Part shown: piece by piece, positions 49,542 through 60,574 of the stretch
Layout of the letters: each line of letters starts with the position of its first letter
How positions within the stretch are numbered: position 1 is the stretch's first letter
From: Kiloniellaceae bacterium
GTDB taxonomy: Bacteria; Pseudomonadota; Alphaproteobacteria; Kiloniellales; J153
NCBI GenBank assembly: GCA_021776175.1
Contig: JAJFGJ010000037.1
Span: 40,309-104,308 of the forward strand
Direction: 5' to 3'
DNA: 64,000 bases
Program-made: the position numbers and the translations under genes
The notes under the pieces: model-generated
Told to the model about the DNA's origin: nothing
The model's database searches: none
What the model saw: the letters and a program-made list of their open reading frames with translations, nothing else

Positions 49542-50675
49542 TTACGAGACCAAGTTTCTTATGAAATCGAAAACCTCTAGATTTGCCAAGTCGTTAAACG
49601 TAACGAAAACCATCAGGCTGAGCACGAGTGCCAGCCCAATCCGGAAACCGTACTCTTGCGCCCGCTCGCCGAGCGGCCGCCCGCGCACGGCCTCGATGCC
49701 GTAGAAAAGCAGATGTCCGCCATCGAGCATCGGGATCGGAAACAGATTGATCAGCCCCAAGTTGATCGAGAGAACGGCCATGAACCAAATAATCGGAATC
49801 AGGCCCGATTCGGCCACGGCCCCCGACATCTGCGCGATTCGTATCGGCCCGCCAAGCTCTTGTGTTCCACGGGCGCCGACAATGATCTGGCCCACGGCGT
49901 CCAAGGTCCCGACGGTTAGGTCCCAGGTTTCAAGACCGGCGCGCCAAACGGCGGTTAAGGGATCGTGGCGGGTGTACTCGGCGCCACTGCGCGCCACGCC
50001 CAAGAGACCGATGACCTGGGTGTTGCCGAAATTGTCGGTCTGCTCGCTCGCCCTCGGCGTGGCGGCCAAGGTAATCCGCGCGCCGTCGCGCAGGACCTCG
50101 ATCGACAGCAAGCGCCCGGCGCTCGGCCGGACTATCCTTTGAACGTCCTCGAACCGCTCGATCACCGAACCATCCAACCCGACAATGCGATCGCCGGGTA
50201 GAATACCGGCCTCCTCCGCCGCACTGCCGGGGACGACATCTCCGATCACCGGCGGCGTGAAGGGTTGTCCGACTGTCGCGAACAGCCCCGCCAGCAGGAC
50301 GATGGCGAACAGAAAATTGGCCAGCGGCCCGGCGAAGACAATCCAGGTCCGCGCGGATAAAGACTGGCAGGGAAAGGCGATCGCGCGCTCCTCCGCGCTC
50401 AATTCCTTGACTTCGCTACCGGGCTGACTCGCGGCATTGGCGTCGCCGAACATCTTCACGTAGCCGCCCAGGGGAATATGGCTGAATTTCCAGCGGGTTT
50501 GAGCGCGATCCGTCCAACCGAAAATCTCGCGTCCGAAACCGATTGAAAAAATTTCGACCCGCACCCCGTTCCAGCGCGCGACGAGAAAGTGTCCCATCTC
50601 GTGCACGAAGACCAGAATCGTCAAGATGATCAGGAAAGGTACGACAACCCCAAGAAAATCGTTAATCATTTCCAT
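49542..50675 (-). CDS. rseP: RseP-type site-2 intramembrane zinc protease (MmpA-like)
   Basis: A 377-residue membrane protease. The zinc motif H25-E-M-G-H29 lies in the first membrane helix; one PDZ domain (about 120-200) and the second conserved motif NLFPIPMLDGGHLLF near residue 315 follow, then a last membrane segment. E. coli RseP has two PDZ domains; one is common in alphaproteobacteria (Caulobacter MmpA). It cleaves membrane-bound signalling proteins. It lies between dxr and bamA as usual. Confidence 0.95.
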   Translation of the reverse strand: MEMINDFLGVVVPFLIILTILVFVHEMGHFLVARWNGVRVEIFSIGFGREIFGWTDRAQTRWKFSHIPLGGYVKMFGDANAASQPGSEVKELSAEERAIAFPCQSLSARTWIVFAGPLANFLFAIVLLAGLFATVGQPFTPPVIGDVVPGSAAEEAGILPGDRIVGLDGSVIERFEDVQRIVRPSAGRLLSIEVLRDGARITLAATPRASEQTDNFGNTQVIGLLGVARSGAEYTRHDPLTAVWRAGLETWDLTVGTLDAVGQIIVGARGTQELGGPIRIAQMSGAVAESGLIPIIWFMAVLSINLGLINLFPIPMLDGGHLLFYGIEAVRGRPLGERAQEYGFRIGLALVLSLMVFVTFNDLANLEVFDFIRNLVS

Positions 50676-50836
50676 CGTTTAATCACTTTGAGCGGGTCCC
50701 GCGGCGCCGATTTGAGCGGCACACACTCTACCCGCATTGCTCCTAGGGGAACAAGCCTGAAGGCGGCCTGTCCGGATGATCGGAATCCACAAACTAGCGT
50801 ATTCTATTCAAACGCTTGCAGGATTGTCTTAACACC

Positions 50837-52027
50837 TTACGCCGTTAGCTTCTTAGCGATACGCCGGGCTTCGCTGTCGATAGCGTGGACATCCTCCAAG
50901 CGCCGCAACGCGCCCAGGGGCAGGCGCGACAGGGTCTCCTCGACGATAGCGGCGATTTTCAAAAACCCTATTCTGCCATCCAAGAAGCTCTGAACGGCAA
51001 TTTCGTTGGCCGCATTCATGATAGTTGGGGCCGTGCCGCCACTCTGCAAGGCCTGGCGCGCGATAGCCAAGGCGCGAAAACGCGCGGGATCGGGCGCTTG
51101 GAAGGTCAGTTGGCCGATTTTCGCAAGGTCCAAGCGCTCCACCGGCGCGGTCATACGCTTGGGCCATCCCAAGGTATAGGCGATCGGCGTGCGCATATCC
51201 GGCTGGCCCATCTGCGCCAGGACCGAACCGTCGACATAGGCGACCATGGAATGAACCACGGACTGCGGATGAACCAGGATATCGATCCTCTCCTCCGGCA
51301 AGCCGAACAGGTAATGCGCCTCGATCAGCTCCAGGCCTTTGTTCATCATGGTCGCGGAATCGACGGATATCTTGGCCCCCATGTCCCAGTTCGGGTGCGC
51401 CACGGCCTGTTCCGGCATGACATTGGCCATTTCCTCAAGCGTTTTCCCGCGAAAAGGTCCACCCGAGGCTGTGAGTACGATTCTATCCACGGAATCTAGC
51501 TGGTCGAAGTCCAGGACCTGGAAGACGGCGTTGTGTTCCGAATCCACGGGCAGGAGAGTCGCGCCGCAACGCGCCACCTCCGCCGTCATGAGGGCGCCGG
51601 TACAGACCAGGGTTTCCTTGTTGGCCAGGGCAACCACGGCGCCCCGGCGCACGGCCGCCAAGGTGGAAGCCAAGCCCGCCGCGCCGACGATTGCCGCCAT
51701 GAGCCATTCCGCCGGGCGCTCGGCGGCCTCGACCACCGCGCCGGGACCGGCGGCGGCTTCCACACCGCTTCCGGCCAAAGCGTCTTTCAAATCGCCATAA
51801 CGGCGGTCGTCCGCGATTACGGCGAATTTCGCGCCCAAGCGGCGGGCCTGGTCGGCAAGGAGTTCGACGTTACTGTGGGCGGAAAGCGCCTCGACCTCGA
51901 AGGCACCGGGCTGCCTTTCGATCAGATCCAAGGTGTTGCGGCCAATAGAGCCGGTTGAGCCCAAAATACTGACACGCCGCGGCGCCGGATCGACTGCCGG
52001 CCGCGGAGATGCGACAACCATGCTCAT
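50837..52027 (-). CDS. dxr: 1-deoxy-D-xylulose-5-phosphate reductoisomerase
   Basis: A 396-residue enzyme of the MEP isoprenoid pathway. The NADPH motif SILGSTGSIGRNTLDLI starts at about residue 20, followed by ALANKETLVCTGALM, PVDSEHNAVFQVL, the Ser-rich TASGGPFRGKTLEEM and WDMGAKISVDSATMMNKGLE. The start overlaps the cdsA stop (ATGA); the second Met at codon 3 is also possible. It supplies precursors for the undecaprenyl lipid made by the nearby uppS. Confidence 0.96.
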   Translation of the reverse strand: MSMVVASPRPAVDPAPRRVSILGSTGSIGRNTLDLIERQPGAFEVEALSAHSNVELLADQARRLGAKFAVIADDRRYGDLKDALAGSGVEAAAGPGAVVEAAERPAEWLMAAIVGAAGLASTLAAVRRGAVVALANKETLVCTGALMTAEVARCGATLLPVDSEHNAVFQVLDFDQLDSVDRIVLTASGGPFRGKTLEEMANVMPEQAVAHPNWDMGAKISVDSATMMNKGLELIEAHYLFGLPEERIDILVHPQSVVHSMVAYVDGSVLAQMGQPDMRTPIAYTLGWPKRMTAPVERLDLAKIGQLTFQAPDPARFRALAIARQALQSGGTAPTIMNAANEIAVQSFLDGRIGFLKIAAIVEETLSRLPLGALRRLEDVHAIDSEARRIAKKLTA

Positions 52028-52845
52028 ACAGAAGCCCCCGTTATCATCCGATATCCACCATACACCAAAGAGACCGCTAGGAACCCGTCAATCCGGTCCA
52101 GAATTCCGCCGTGGCCGGGGATCAGGACTCCCGAATCCTTGACCCCATAGCGCCGCTTCAGGCTCGATTCAAAGAGATCGCCCGCTTGCGCGACCACCGC
52201 GAGCGCGGCACTGGCGGCCGCCAAGCCAAGCACATCAACGTCGCCGAGCCAGGCGGCGCAGGCGCCGGCACCGGCCGCCGCGATCATGCCGCCAACGAGT
52301 CCGGCCCAGGTTTTCTTTGGGCTGACAGCCGGCATCAACTTCGGCCCGCCGATCGAGCGGCCCGCGAAATAACCGCCGACATCCGTGCCCCAAACCACCG
52401 CGACAAGCCAAAACGCGGCCCAAAGACCGCCTTCGGCTTGGCCGAGAAGCCACTGAAAGGACAGAAAGGCGGGGGCGATATAAGCGACCCCAAGAGCCGA
52501 CCAGGCGGCATCGCCCTCGCCGCCGCCACGCGCGGCCGTAAGCAGAACCGCCATGGCGCCCGCCGCGGTCAGCCACAGAGCCGCGTCGAATAAACCCACC
52601 GCCGCGGCAAGCAGACTGACGGCGACACTGGCGGCGGCCAGGCCGGAAGCCCAGTCCCACGGCTCGTCCCGACTCTGGCACAAGCGCACCCACTCCCAAG
52701 CCGCCGCGCCGCCCGCCACGGCGAGCAAGGCATCGCTATAAGGCGGGCCCGCGTAAATCGCGAGCAGAATCAGGGGCGCCAGTATCGCCCCCGTCAAGAC
52801 CCGGAGGCCCAGTCCAGACCATCTACCCGGAGCCGGCCGCAGCAC
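52024..52845 (-). CDS. cdsA: phosphatidate cytidylyltransferase
   Basis: A 273-residue integral membrane enzyme making CDP-diacylglycerol. The family signature is complete near the C-terminus: SSLKRRYGVKDSGVLIPGHG followed by GILDR. About eight hydrophobic segments are visible. I chose the GTG at 52845 because GGAG lies five bases before it; an ATG at 52884 would overlap uppS by over 60 bases. Even so, the gene overlaps the uppS end by 23 bases. It has an unusual Ala/Gly content, as expected for such a GC-rich membrane gene. Confidence 0.92.
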   Translation of the reverse strand: MLRPAPGRWSGLGLRVLTGAILAPLILLAIYAGPPYSDALLAVAGGAAAWEWVRLCQSRDEPWDWASGLAAASVAVSLLAAAVGLFDAALWLTAAGAMAVLLTAARGGGEGDAAWSALGVAYIAPAFLSFQWLLGQAEGGLWAAFWLVAVVWGTDVGGYFAGRSIGGPKLMPAVSPKKTWAGLVGGMIAAAGAGACAAWLGDVDVLGLAAASAALAVVAQAGDLFESSLKRRYGVKDSGVLIPGHGGILDRIDGFLAVSLVYGGYRMITGASV

Positions 52846-53560
52846 CGTATCTCCGATCGCGCAGATGGAACTCCTTGATGGCATCCTCCAGGTCGTCCTT
52901 GCCGAAATCGGGCCAGTGTTTCTTGGCGAAGACGAACTCGCTATAGGCGGATTGCCACAGAAGAAAGTTACTGATGCGCTGTTCGCCGCTGGTGCGGATC
53001 ATCAAGTCGGGGTCCGGGATTCCATCGGTGGAAAGCGAACCGCCGAAGATTTCCTCGTCAATCTTATCCGGCGTCAGGCGCCCCGCCGCGACTGCCTCCG
53101 CCAGATGGCGCGCGGCCAGGACGATATCCTGGCGCCCGCCATAACTGATCGCCATGGTCAGGGTCAGGCGGTCGCCCCCCGCCGTGCTTATCTCGGCCTC
53201 CGTGATCAGCCGCGCGATATCCTGTGGCAGGCGCTCACGATCGCCGATCACACGCAGGCGAATGCGTTCTTTATGGAATTCCGCTATCTCGCCTTGCAGG
53301 TGGCGGCGAAGCAGGCCCATGAGATCGTCGATCTCGGCGAAGGGGCGCTTCCAGTTCTCCGAAGAAAAACCATAGAGGGTCAGATAAGAAATCCCCAATT
53401 CGATCGCCGCCGCGACCGTTCGGCGAACGGACTGCGCCCCGGCCCGATGGCCAGCCGTGCGCGGAAGCCCGCGTGCCTTCGCCCAGCGCCCATTACCATC
53501 CATGATAATGGCGACATGGACCGGGACCGGGCCGGTCAAATCCGACGGAACTACCTTCAT
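52823..53560 (-). CDS. uppS: undecaprenyl diphosphate synthase
   Basis: A 245-residue cis-prenyltransferase making the lipid carrier for peptidoglycan and O-antigen. The catalytic Asp is in VAIIMDGNGRWAKARGLPR, and LYGFSSENWKRP and PDLMIRTSGEQRISNFLLWQ are conserved. The ATG at 53560 is four bases after frr; a longer frame to 53608 overlaps frr and gives a basic leader not typical of the family. Confidence 0.94.
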   Translation of the reverse strand: MKVVPSDLTGPVPVHVAIIMDGNGRWAKARGLPRTAGHRAGAQSVRRTVAAAIELGISYLTLYGFSSENWKRPFAEIDDLMGLLRRHLQGEIAEFHKERIRLRVIGDRERLPQDIARLITEAEISTAGGDRLTLTMAISYGGRQDIVLAARHLAEAVAAGRLTPDKIDEEIFGGSLSTDGIPDPDLMIRTSGEQRISNFLLWQSAYSEFVFAKKHWPDFGKDDLEDAIKEFHLRDRRYGAAAGSG

Positions 53561-53564
53561 CTCT

Positions 53565-54122
53565 TTAGACCTGAAGGATCTCCTCTTCCTTTTGCGCCAA
53601 GTCCGCATCGATTTTCTTGATGTGATCGTCGGTCAGAGTCTGGATTTCTTCCGACCAAAGGTGATGTTCGTCCTTGGAGATCTCGTTGTCCTTTTCCATT
53701 TTCTTCAGCATTTCCATGCCGTCACGCCGCACGTTGCGCACCGCCACTCGCGCCTGCTCGCCATACTTCGCCGCCACCCGAGTTAACTCGACCCGCCGCT
53801 CTTCGGACAGGGCGGGAATTGGAACTCGCACGAGCTGACCGTCCGCCGCCGGATTCAGGCCCAAACCGGCGCCGCGGATCGCCTTTTCAACCGCACCGAC
53901 AAGCGTGCGGTCCCAAACCTGGACCGTGACCATGCGTGGCTCTGGAACACTGATGGAGCCCACCTGGGTTAGGGGCATAACCGCGCCATAGGCCTCGACC
54001 GTCACCGGCTCAAGCAGTGCCGCCGAGGCACGGCCTGTACGCAAACCCGCGAATTCGCGCTGTAGAGCGCTCTGCGCGCCGTCCATGCGCCGGGTGATAT
54101 CGCTTAGATCGGGATCGGCCAC
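53565..54122 (-). CDS. frr: ribosome recycling factor
   Basis: A 185-residue protein releasing ribosomes after termination. The three-helix bundle and its conserved blocks are evident: [40 protein letters not shown] and [22 protein letters not shown]. It lies 13 bp after pyrH in the usual rpsB-tsf-pyrH-frr order. Confidence 0.96.
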   Translation of the reverse strand: MADPDLSDITRRMDGAQSALQREFAGLRTGRASAALLEPVTVEAYGAVMPLTQVGSISVPEPRMVTVQVWDRTLVGAVEKAIRGAGLGLNPAADGQLVRVPIPALSEERRVELTRVAAKYGEQARVAVRNVRRDGMEMLKKMEKDNEISKDEHHLWSEEIQTLTDDHIKKIDADLAQKEEEILQV

Positions 54123-54135
54123 GATTCTCTCCTCG

Positions 54136-54867
54136 TTATGTCACGCCTTCTTCGGATATTTCCGTGTAGCGGCCATCGCCGCACAAGACCTTGGCGAAGG
54201 CGCCCGAATCGTAAATGGAGAATACCAGAATTGGAATGCAATTCTCGCGCGCCAAGGAAATCGCGGAATGATCCATGACCCCCAGGTCCTTGGTCAGGAC
54301 ATCGCGGTAGCTCAAGCGCTCGAATCGTTTGGCTTTGGGGCTCTTGACCGGGTCGGCATCGTACACGCCGTCGACCTTGGTGCCCTTTAACAAGGCGGCG
54401 CAGCCCATCTCCGAGGCACGCAAAGCCGCCGCCGTGTCGGTGGTGAAGAAGGGATTCCCGGTTCCGGCGGCGAATATAACGACCCGGCCCTTTTCCATAT
54501 GGCGTACCGCGCGCCGCCGGACATAGGGTTCCGCCACGGTGGCCATGGGTATGGCCGAGAGAACACGGGTGTTGACGTCCAGCTTTTCCAGCGCGTTTTG
54601 CATGGCCAGCGAGTTCATCACCGTCGCCAGCATGCCCATGTAGTCGGCGGTTGCCCGATCCATGCCCGCCGCCGCGCCGGCAATGCCGCGAAATATGTTG
54701 CCGCCGCCAACGACGACGCAAACTTCCACACCCTGGGATTGGACGCCTCTGACGTCGGCCGCGATGCGGTCGATGGTATCGGGATCCAAGCCGTAATCGC
54801 GGCCGCCCATAAGGGCCTCGCCGGATATTTTAAGCAGGACCCTCTTATATTTCGGCGTACCGGTCAT
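54136..54867 (-). CDS. pyrH: uridylate kinase
   Basis: A 243-residue amino-acid-kinase-fold enzyme phosphorylating UMP. Motifs are [13 protein letters not shown] at the N-terminus, [11 protein letters not shown] and [19 protein letters not shown], with [13 protein letters not shown] in the C-terminal half. It lies between tsf and frr as in most bacteria; the 63-bp gap after tsf shows no strong terminator. Confidence 0.96.
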   Translation of the reverse strand: MTGTPKYKRVLLKISGEALMGGRDYGLDPDTIDRIAADVRGVQSQGVEVCVVVGGGNIFRGIAGAAAGMDRATADYMGMLATVMNSLAMQNALEKLDVNTRVLSAIPMATVAEPYVRRRAVRHMEKGRVVIFAAGTGNPFFTTDTAAALRASEMGCAALLKGTKVDGVYDADPVKSPKAKRFERLSYRDVLTKDLGVMDHSAISLARENCIPILVFSIYDSGAFAKVLCGDGRYTEISEEGVT

Positions 54868-54930
54868 GGAATTCCCGCATTGTTAAAAACCGGGCGGAAA
54901 CGGCCACGAACCGGTAACCGCCACCCAGCG

Positions 54931-55851
54931 TTACGCCAGTTGGGCCGCGACCTCGGCGGCGAAATCGCTTTCCTCGCGCTCGATCCCCTCACCCAGGCGA
55001 TACCGCAGAAAGCCCGTGATCTTGACTGGCCCGCCGACATCTTTTCCTGCTTGCTCAATCGCTTCGCGAACCTTGCTCTGCCCGTCTATCACGAAGACTT
55101 GGTCGAGCATGCAGACCTCCTCGTAGAACTTGCGCAGGCGGCCTTCGATCATCTTTTCAACCACGTTCTCGGGCTTTCCGCTGGCCCGCGCCTGCTCGCC
55201 GAGCACCCTGCGCTCGCGCTCGACTGCGGCCGGGTCCAGATCGGAGGAGTCCAGGGCCTGCGGGTTTGTCGCGGCCACATGCATGGCTAACTGGCGCCCG
55301 AAAGCGGCCAGCTTAGCCTTGTCTCCAGACGATTCCAGCGCCACAAGAACCCCGATCTTGCCCAGGCCCGGCGCGACTTGATTGTGAGTATAGGCGGCCA
55401 CGACGCCATCGGAGACTTGAAGCAGCCCGGCTCGGCGCACCGACATGTTTTCGCCGAGTTTCGCGATCATATCGGTGAGGTTGCTCGCGACCGTGCCGCC
55501 CCCCGGGCATTCGGCCGCCAGGAGCGCGTCAAAATCGCCGCCCGCGCCGAGAGCCATGCTTACCGTGGAACTGACGAAGCCTTGAAAGGCATCGTTGCGG
55601 GCCACGAAATCGGTCTCGGAGTTTACCTCGACGATAGCGCCTTTCAACCCTTCGGCCGCGACCCCCACCAGGCCTTCCGCCGCGACCCGTCCCGCTTTCT
55701 TGGCCGCCGCCGCCAGGCCCTTCTTACGCAGCCAGTCGACCGCGGCTTCCAGATCGCCGGCGGATTCGGTCAGGGCTTTCTTGCAGTCCATCATGCCGGC
55801 GCCGGTCTTTTCGCGCAGATTCTTGACCAACGCCGCGGTAATCTCAGCCAT
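54931..55851 (-). CDS. tsf: translation elongation factor Ts
   Basis: A 306-residue nucleotide exchange factor for EF-Tu. The N-terminal UBA-like domain is [20 protein letters not shown], followed by the TDFVARN motif ([12 protein letters not shown] near residue 80) and two core subdomains. The C-terminal [16 protein letters not shown] block is typical. It lies 72 bp after rpsB on the same strand. Confidence 0.96.
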   Translation of the reverse strand: MAEITAALVKNLREKTGAGMMDCKKALTESAGDLEAAVDWLRKKGLAAAAKKAGRVAAEGLVGVAAEGLKGAIVEVNSETDFVARNDAFQGFVSSTVSMALGAGGDFDALLAAECPGGGTVASNLTDMIAKLGENMSVRRAGLLQVSDGVVAAYTHNQVAPGLGKIGVLVALESSGDKAKLAAFGRQLAMHVAATNPQALDSSDLDPAAVERERRVLGEQARASGKPENVVEKMIEGRLRKFYEEVCMLDQVFVIDGQSKVREAIEQAGKDVGGPVKITGFLRYRLGEGIEREESDFAAEVAAQLA

Positions 55852-55923
55852 AACTCAATTTGTCTCCTAGGCAGATAGTTATCTCGCCTGGGCCACCGCT
55901 CCGGTCCCCAGGGTAAATGCCGC

Positions 55924-56838
55924 TCAGGCTGGGGACGCCGCCTTCTCGTCGCCCGCCTTGGCCGCGTTCTCGGCCTCCGGGGCCGCTGCCGAAGCTGGCT
56001 CCGCCGCCTTGGCGGGTTCGGACTCGGCCGCCTTGGCGGGTTCGGGCTCGGCCGCCTTGGCAGGCTCGGACTCGGCCGCCTTGGCAGGCTCGGGAAGCAC
56101 CTCGGCCGGCGCCTCTTCGGCCTCGCCGCGGTCGCCGCCGGTGGCGACCAGTTCGGCCTGAATTCCATCGAGCACCGCGTCGGACACAAGCTCGCAATAC
56201 AGGCCAATCGAACGCAAGGCGTCGTCGTTGCCAGGAATAGGATAGTCGATGCGGGTGGGATTCGAATTCGAGTCGACAATGGCCACGACCGGAATGTTCA
56301 AGACTTTCGCCTCATCCACTGCGATATGCTCCTTGTTCGTGTCGACCACGAACAAGACATCGGGCAATCCACCCATTTCCTTAATCCCGCCCAAGGCGCG
56401 CTCCAGCTTGTCGCGCTCGCGCGTCAACTTGAGCAGCTCCTTCTTGGTCAAGCCCTCGACCTCGCCCGTGAGCTGAGTATCCAACTCCTTCAAGCGCCGG
56501 ATCGACAGCGAGATGGTCTTCCAGTTAGTCAACATCCCGCCCAGCCAGCGGTGATTGACGTAATATTGGCCGCAGCGCTTGCCGGCATCGGCGATTTTCT
56601 CGCTGGCCTGGCGCTTGGTGCCGACGAACAGGACGCGCCCGCCGCCGGCAACCACGCCGCGGACAAAAAGCAGGGCCTGGTGCAGCATTGGCACCGTCTG
56701 CTCAAGGTCCAGGATGTGGACACCGTTGCGTTTGCCAAAGATGAAGGGCGCCATCAGGGGGTTCCAGCGGCGCGTTGTATGTCCGAAATGGACGCCAGCT
56801 TCCAATAGCTGACGCATCGTGAATTCAGGAAGGGCCAT
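55924..56838 (-). CDS. rpsB: 30S ribosomal protein S2 with repetitive acidic C-terminal extension
   Basis: A 304-residue S2. The core is standard through about residue 235 ([45 protein letters not shown]). Beyond that is an extension of about 65 residues rich in Ala, Glu, Pro and Lys, including four tandem copies of EPAKAAE(S/P) at residues 250-281. The ATG at 56838 begins the conserved S2 sequence; a 50-residue frame upstream is leader. It is followed by tsf. Confidence 0.95.
   Translation of the reverse strand: MALPEFTMRQLLEAGVHFGHTTRRWNPLMAPFIFGKRNGVHILDLEQTVPMLHQALLFVRGVVAGGGRVLFVGTKRQASEKIADAGKRCGQYYVNHRWLGGMLTNWKTISLSIRRLKELDTQLTGEVEGLTKKELLKLTRERDKLERALGGIKEMGGLPDVLFVVDTNKEHIAVDEAKVLNIPVVAIVDSNSNPTRIDYPIPGNDDALRSIGLYCELVSDAVLDGIQAELVATGGDRGEAEEAPAEVLPEPAKAAESEPAKAAEPEPAKAAESEPAKAAEPASAAAPEAENAAKAGDEKAASPA
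55996..56091 (-). repeat. four 24-bp tandem repeats in rpsB
   Basis: Four in-frame 24-base units encode [24 protein letters not shown] and EPAKAAEP. The units alternate by Ser and Pro and by small DNA differences, as if a two-unit (48-bp) block had doubled. They lie outside the S2 core. Confidence 0.85.
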
Positions 56839-56904
56839 GTTCTCTCTTTTCCGGTTGTGCCGCCGCGGGCGATGCATCCATTTTCTGGACACCGGAGCGA
56901 CATT

Positions 56905-56923
56905 CCGGGGATGTCTCCCCCGG
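56905..56923 (-). promoter_or_regulatory. stem-loop in the rpsB 5' leader
   Basis: A perfect 6-bp stem (CCGGGG with CCCCGG, seven-base loop) lies 67 bases before the rpsB start, within the 181-bp gap after dnaE. It could be part of an S2-responsive autoregulatory leader; no match to a described motif is claimed. Confidence 0.4.
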
Positions 56924-56959
56924 TTGCCGCGCGCCCGCGTGTGAGTTTGAGTGTGCCGG

Positions 56960-56988
56960 GGTGTACCCCTGAAAGTCCCCGTTTGCAA
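56960..56988 (-). promoter_or_regulatory. candidate rpsB promoter
   Basis: On the minus strand TTGCAA (56983-56988) and TACACC (56960-56965) form a -35/-10 pair with a 17-base spacer, upstream of the rpsB leader hairpin. The -10 box is weak. Confidence 0.3.
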
Positions 56989-57019
56989 GCTAAATACGGC
57001 CGAATTCAGCCCCTTGATA

Positions 57020-60000
57020 TTAGGCTTCCTGGACCTCGAGACCCGGAATGGCCTTGATCGCCCGTCGGATTTCGGGGCTCAGCCTATATCGACCCTCCAG
57101 TTCGATCTCGACCTCGCCGCGCCCAGTCTCCTTACAGTCAGCCAGATCGAGGACCAGGGACACCCGGCCCCGGCCCCGCCGGTCGCGGGCCAGGACGCTC
57201 TTGAGGCTATCCAGCGGCCGCGCGTCGCCTAGAAATACCTTCAGTCCGGCCCCGGCCTGGGCCACGGCGGCATCCAGGGGTTCCAGGTCCTGCGCGGTCA
57301 GGCGTATCCCCTCGCCGCCGCCGCCGGCATCGCCGCGCCCTTCAAGGGTCACCAAAAGCGGTTCCCCGCTCTCCAGAAGATCATGGCTTTTCGACAGCAG
57401 GTCGGAGAACAGCATGACCTCGAAGACCCCGCTGGCATCGGAGATCTGGACAAAGGCGAAGCGGTTACCCTGGCGCGAAGTGCGCTCTTGCTTGCCCGTG
57501 ACGATCCCGGCCGCCTTTTGCCGCCCCTTCTCGCGGGCGAGCACGCTAGGCAGATCGACGGCCCGGACCACCCGCAGGCGCTTCAGGCCCGCCTCGTAGT
57601 CATCGAGGGGATGAGCCGAGAGATAGAAACCCATGGCCTCGAACTCGTGCCGCAGGCGATCCATCCCCGGCCAGTCCTCGACCGCGGGCAGGACCAAGCC
57701 GGGGCCGCTGTCCTCGGCCTCGCCGCCAAACAGATTGACCTGGGCGCTGGCCCGCTCACTGGCGGCGGCGGCGGCATGGCGGACAATGGTCTCGGCCGCC
57801 TCGTGGACCCGGTGGCGGTTGGCGTTGAGACCGTCAAAGGCCCCGGCGCGGGCCAGATTCTCGATCTGGCGCTTGTTCAGGGCCTTTGGATCCAGCCTCT
57901 GCGCGAAATCGCCCAAGGACCGGAACGGCCCCTTCTCCGCGCGCTCGGCGACCAGGCTGGCCATGGCCGCCTCGCCGACGTTCTTGATCGCCCCCAAGGC
58001 GTAACGGATGCCCCATGAGCCATCGTCCAACCGCTCAACCGCGAAATCGGCGCGTGAGCGGTTCACGTCCGGCGGCAGCAGCGCGATACCCAGGCGCGCC
58101 AGCTCCTGGCGGAAGACGTTGAGCTTGTCCGTGTTGCCTATATCGAAAGTCATGGAAGCGGCCAGGAATTCAACCGGATAATTGGCCTTGAGATACGCGG
58201 TCTGATAGGCGACCAGGGCATAAGCCGCGGCGTGGCTTTTGTTGAAGCCATAGCCGGCGAACTTCGCGACCTGCTCGAAGATCCGGTCGGCTGTCGCTTC
58301 CTCGACGCCGCGCGCGACGGCGCCTTGGCTGAAATGCAGGTGCTGGGCGTCCATTTCCGATTTAATCTTCTTGCCCATGGCGCGGCGCAGCAGATCGGCG
58401 CCGCCGAGCGAATAACCCGCCAGTTCCTGCGCGATCTGCATGACCTGTTCCTGATAGATCATGATCCCAAAGGTCTCTTTAAGGATGCCCTCCAGGCTCG
58501 GGTAGAGGTAATCGGGCTCCTCCTCGCCATGTTTGCGGCGGATGAAGCTTGGGATGTTATCCATGGGCCCCGGACGATAGAGCGCGACCACGGCGATGAT
58601 ATCTTCGAAGCGGTCGGCGCGCAGGCGGCGCAGGACATCGCGCATGCCCGACGATTCCATCTGAAACACACCGACCGTCTCGGCCCGGGCCAACATTTCG
58701 TAAGTCTTGGCGTCATTAAGCGGAATGGCCAGCAGATCGATCTCTCCGGCCCGCGCTTCAATCATGGCGGCGGCTTTGGCCAGAACCGACAGCGTCTTGA
58801 GGCCAAGAAAGTCGAACTTCACCAAGCCGGCCTTTTCCACGTACTTCATGCTGAACTGCGTGACCGGCATGTCGGAGCGCGGATCGCGGTAAAGCGGCAC
58901 CAACTCGTCCAGGCGGCGGTCGCCGATCACCACACCGGCGGCGTGGGTCGAGGCATGACGATACAATCCCTCGAGCTTGAGCGCGATGTCGAGCAGCCGC
59001 TTGACCGTTTCGTCCTCCCGGCGCATTTCGCGCAAGCGCGGTTCGCCCGCTATGGCTTGGCTTAGAGTAACCGGAGCGGCCGGATTGTTCGGCACCAGCT
59101 TGCAGATCCGGTCGACCTGCGGATAAGGCATCTGCAACACCCGCCCGACATCGCGCAGCGCCGCGCGCGCCTGCAGTTTTCCAAAGGTGATAATCTGGGC
59201 GACCCGGTCCCGGCCGTATTTCCCCTGAACATAGCGGATCACCTCATCGCGCCGTTCCTGGCAGAAATCGATATCGAAGTCAGGCATGGACACCCGCTCG
59301 GGATTCAGGAACCGCTCGAACAGCAGGCCCCAGCGCAGGGGATCGAGGTCGGTGATGGTCAGGGCCCAGGCAACCACCGACCCGGCGCCGGAACCGCGCC
59401 CCGGCCCGACCGGGATGCCCTGCTGCTTGGCCCATTGAATGAAGTCGGCGACGATCAGGAAGTAGCCGGGAAAGCCCATCTGCTCGATCACGGCAAGCTC
59501 GTATTCCTGGCGCTCCCGATAGCGTTTGGTAGCGGCGGCGCGCGTCTCTTTGTCCATGTCGGGGGTAAAAACCTGCGCGCTCAGGCGCTTCGCCAGGCCG
59601 GCATCGCCGCGCGCGCGCAGTTCATCCATTTCGCTGCGCCCGGCCTCGGTCGGAAAGGCGGGCAGAATTGGGTCCACCTCGCCCGGGACATAGGCGCAGC
59701 GTTGGGCGACAACTAGCGTGTTCTCAAGCGCTTCGGGAAGATCGGCGAAGAGCCGGGCCATTTCCCCGGCCGGCTTGAAGCGGTGCTCGGGAGTCAGGCG
59801 CCGGCGGTCCTCGCTGACGACATAGGTACCTTGGGCAATGCAGATCATCGCGTCATGGGCCTGGTACATGCCCTGATCGGCGAAGAACACCTCGTTGGTG
59901 GCGACCAGGGGCAGGTCGTGGGCGTAGGCCAGTTCGATCAGGCGATCCTCGATCCGTTTTTCCTCCTCCAGGCCATGGCGCATCACTTCCACGTAAAGCC

Positions 60001-60526
60001 GGCCTGGGAAAATTTCCGCGAGCGAATGCAGTATTTGCTCGGCGGCCGGGTCCTGTCCTTGAACCAGGCGGCGGCCGACCGGGCCCGCCGGCCCGCCGGT
60101 CAGGGCGATCAGACCCTCGCGATGGGCTTCCAAATCGTCGAGGCTCACCTGCGGCGCCTCGCCATGTTCCGATTCCAAATGGGCCTTGGAAGTCAGCACC
60201 ATGAGATTCTTGTAGCCGGTCTCGCTCTGCACCAGAAGAACCAGCGGATCGGGCGGCGCTTGGAGGCCGCCCGGCGTCGAGGGCGCGTCGGCGGCGAGAC
60301 CGAGTTGGCACCCGATAATGGGCTGCACGCCCTCCTTGGCCGCCGCGAGCGCAAACTCCAAAGCGCCGAAAAGATTGCCGGTATCCGTGACCGCGACCGC
60401 CGGCATGTCGTGCTCGCGGCACAGCGCCACTAACTCATCGAGCTTCAACGCGCCTTCGAGCAGCGAATAGGCGGAATGAGTGCGAAGATGTACGAATCCA
60501 GCGTGCGCCATGTCTAAAGATTCCAT
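57020..60526 (-). CDS. dnaE: DNA polymerase III subunit alpha
   Basis: A 1168-residue replicative polymerase of the DnaE1 type. The N-terminal PHP domain starts [18 protein letters not shown]; catalytic Asp residues are in [20 protein letters not shown] near residue 415. [20 protein letters not shown] and [20 protein letters not shown] follow, then the tandem HhH and OB-fold domains. The ATG at 60511 ([10 protein letters not shown]) is an alternative start five codons in. Its partner subunits are elsewhere. It sits upstream of rpsB; the arrangement is common in alphaproteobacteria. Confidence 0.96.
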   Translation of the reverse strand: MESLDMAHAGFVHLRTHSAYSLLEGALKLDELVALCREHDMPAVAVTDTGNLFGALEFALAAAKEGVQPIIGCQLGLAADAPSTPGGLQAPPDPLVLLVQSETGYKNLMVLTSKAHLESEHGEAPQVSLDDLEAHREGLIALTGGPAGPVGRRLVQGQDPAAEQILHSLAEIFPGRLYVEVMRHGLEEEKRIEDRLIELAYAHDLPLVATNEVFFADQGMYQAHDAMICIAQGTYVVSEDRRRLTPEHRFKPAGEMARLFADLPEALENTLVVAQRCAYVPGEVDPILPAFPTEAGRSEMDELRARGDAGLAKRLSAQVFTPDMDKETRAAATKRYRERQEYELAVIEQMGFPGYFLIVADFIQWAKQQGIPVGPGRGSGAGSVVAWALTITDLDPLRWGLLFERFLNPERVSMPDFDIDFCQERRDEVIRYVQGKYGRDRVAQIITFGKLQARAALRDVGRVLQMPYPQVDRICKLVPNNPAAPVTLSQAIAGEPRLREMRREDETVKRLLDIALKLEGLYRHASTHAAGVVIGDRRLDELVPLYRDPRSDMPVTQFSMKYVEKAGLVKFDFLGLKTLSVLAKAAAMIEARAGEIDLLAIPLNDAKTYEMLARAETVGVFQMESSGMRDVLRRLRADRFEDIIAVVALYRPGPMDNIPSFIRRKHGEEEPDYLYPSLEGILKETFGIMIYQEQVMQIAQELAGYSLGGADLLRRAMGKKIKSEMDAQHLHFSQGAVARGVEEATADRIFEQVAKFAGYGFNKSHAAAYALVAYQTAYLKANYPVEFLAASMTFDIGNTDKLNVFRQELARLGIALLPPDVNRSRADFAVERLDDGSWGIRYALGAIKNVGEAAMASLVAERAEKGPFRSLGDFAQRLDPKALNKRQIENLARAGAFDGLNANRHRVHEAAETIVRHAAAAASERASAQVNLFGGEAEDSGPGLVLPAVEDWPGMDRLRHEFEAMGFYLSAHPLDDYEAGLKRLRVVRAVDLPSVLAREKGRQKAAGIVTGKQERTSRQGNRFAFVQISDASGVFEVMLFSDLLSKSHDLLESGEPLLVTLEGRGDAGGGGEGIRLTAQDLEPLDAAVAQAGAGLKVFLGDARPLDSLKSVLARDRRGRGRVSLVLDLADCKETGRGEVEIELEGRYRLSPEIRRAIKAIPGLEVQEA

Positions 60527-60574
60527 CCCTAGGCCGGGATGTCACTGTGGATAAGCGCCGCGGTCGCGGTGGAT

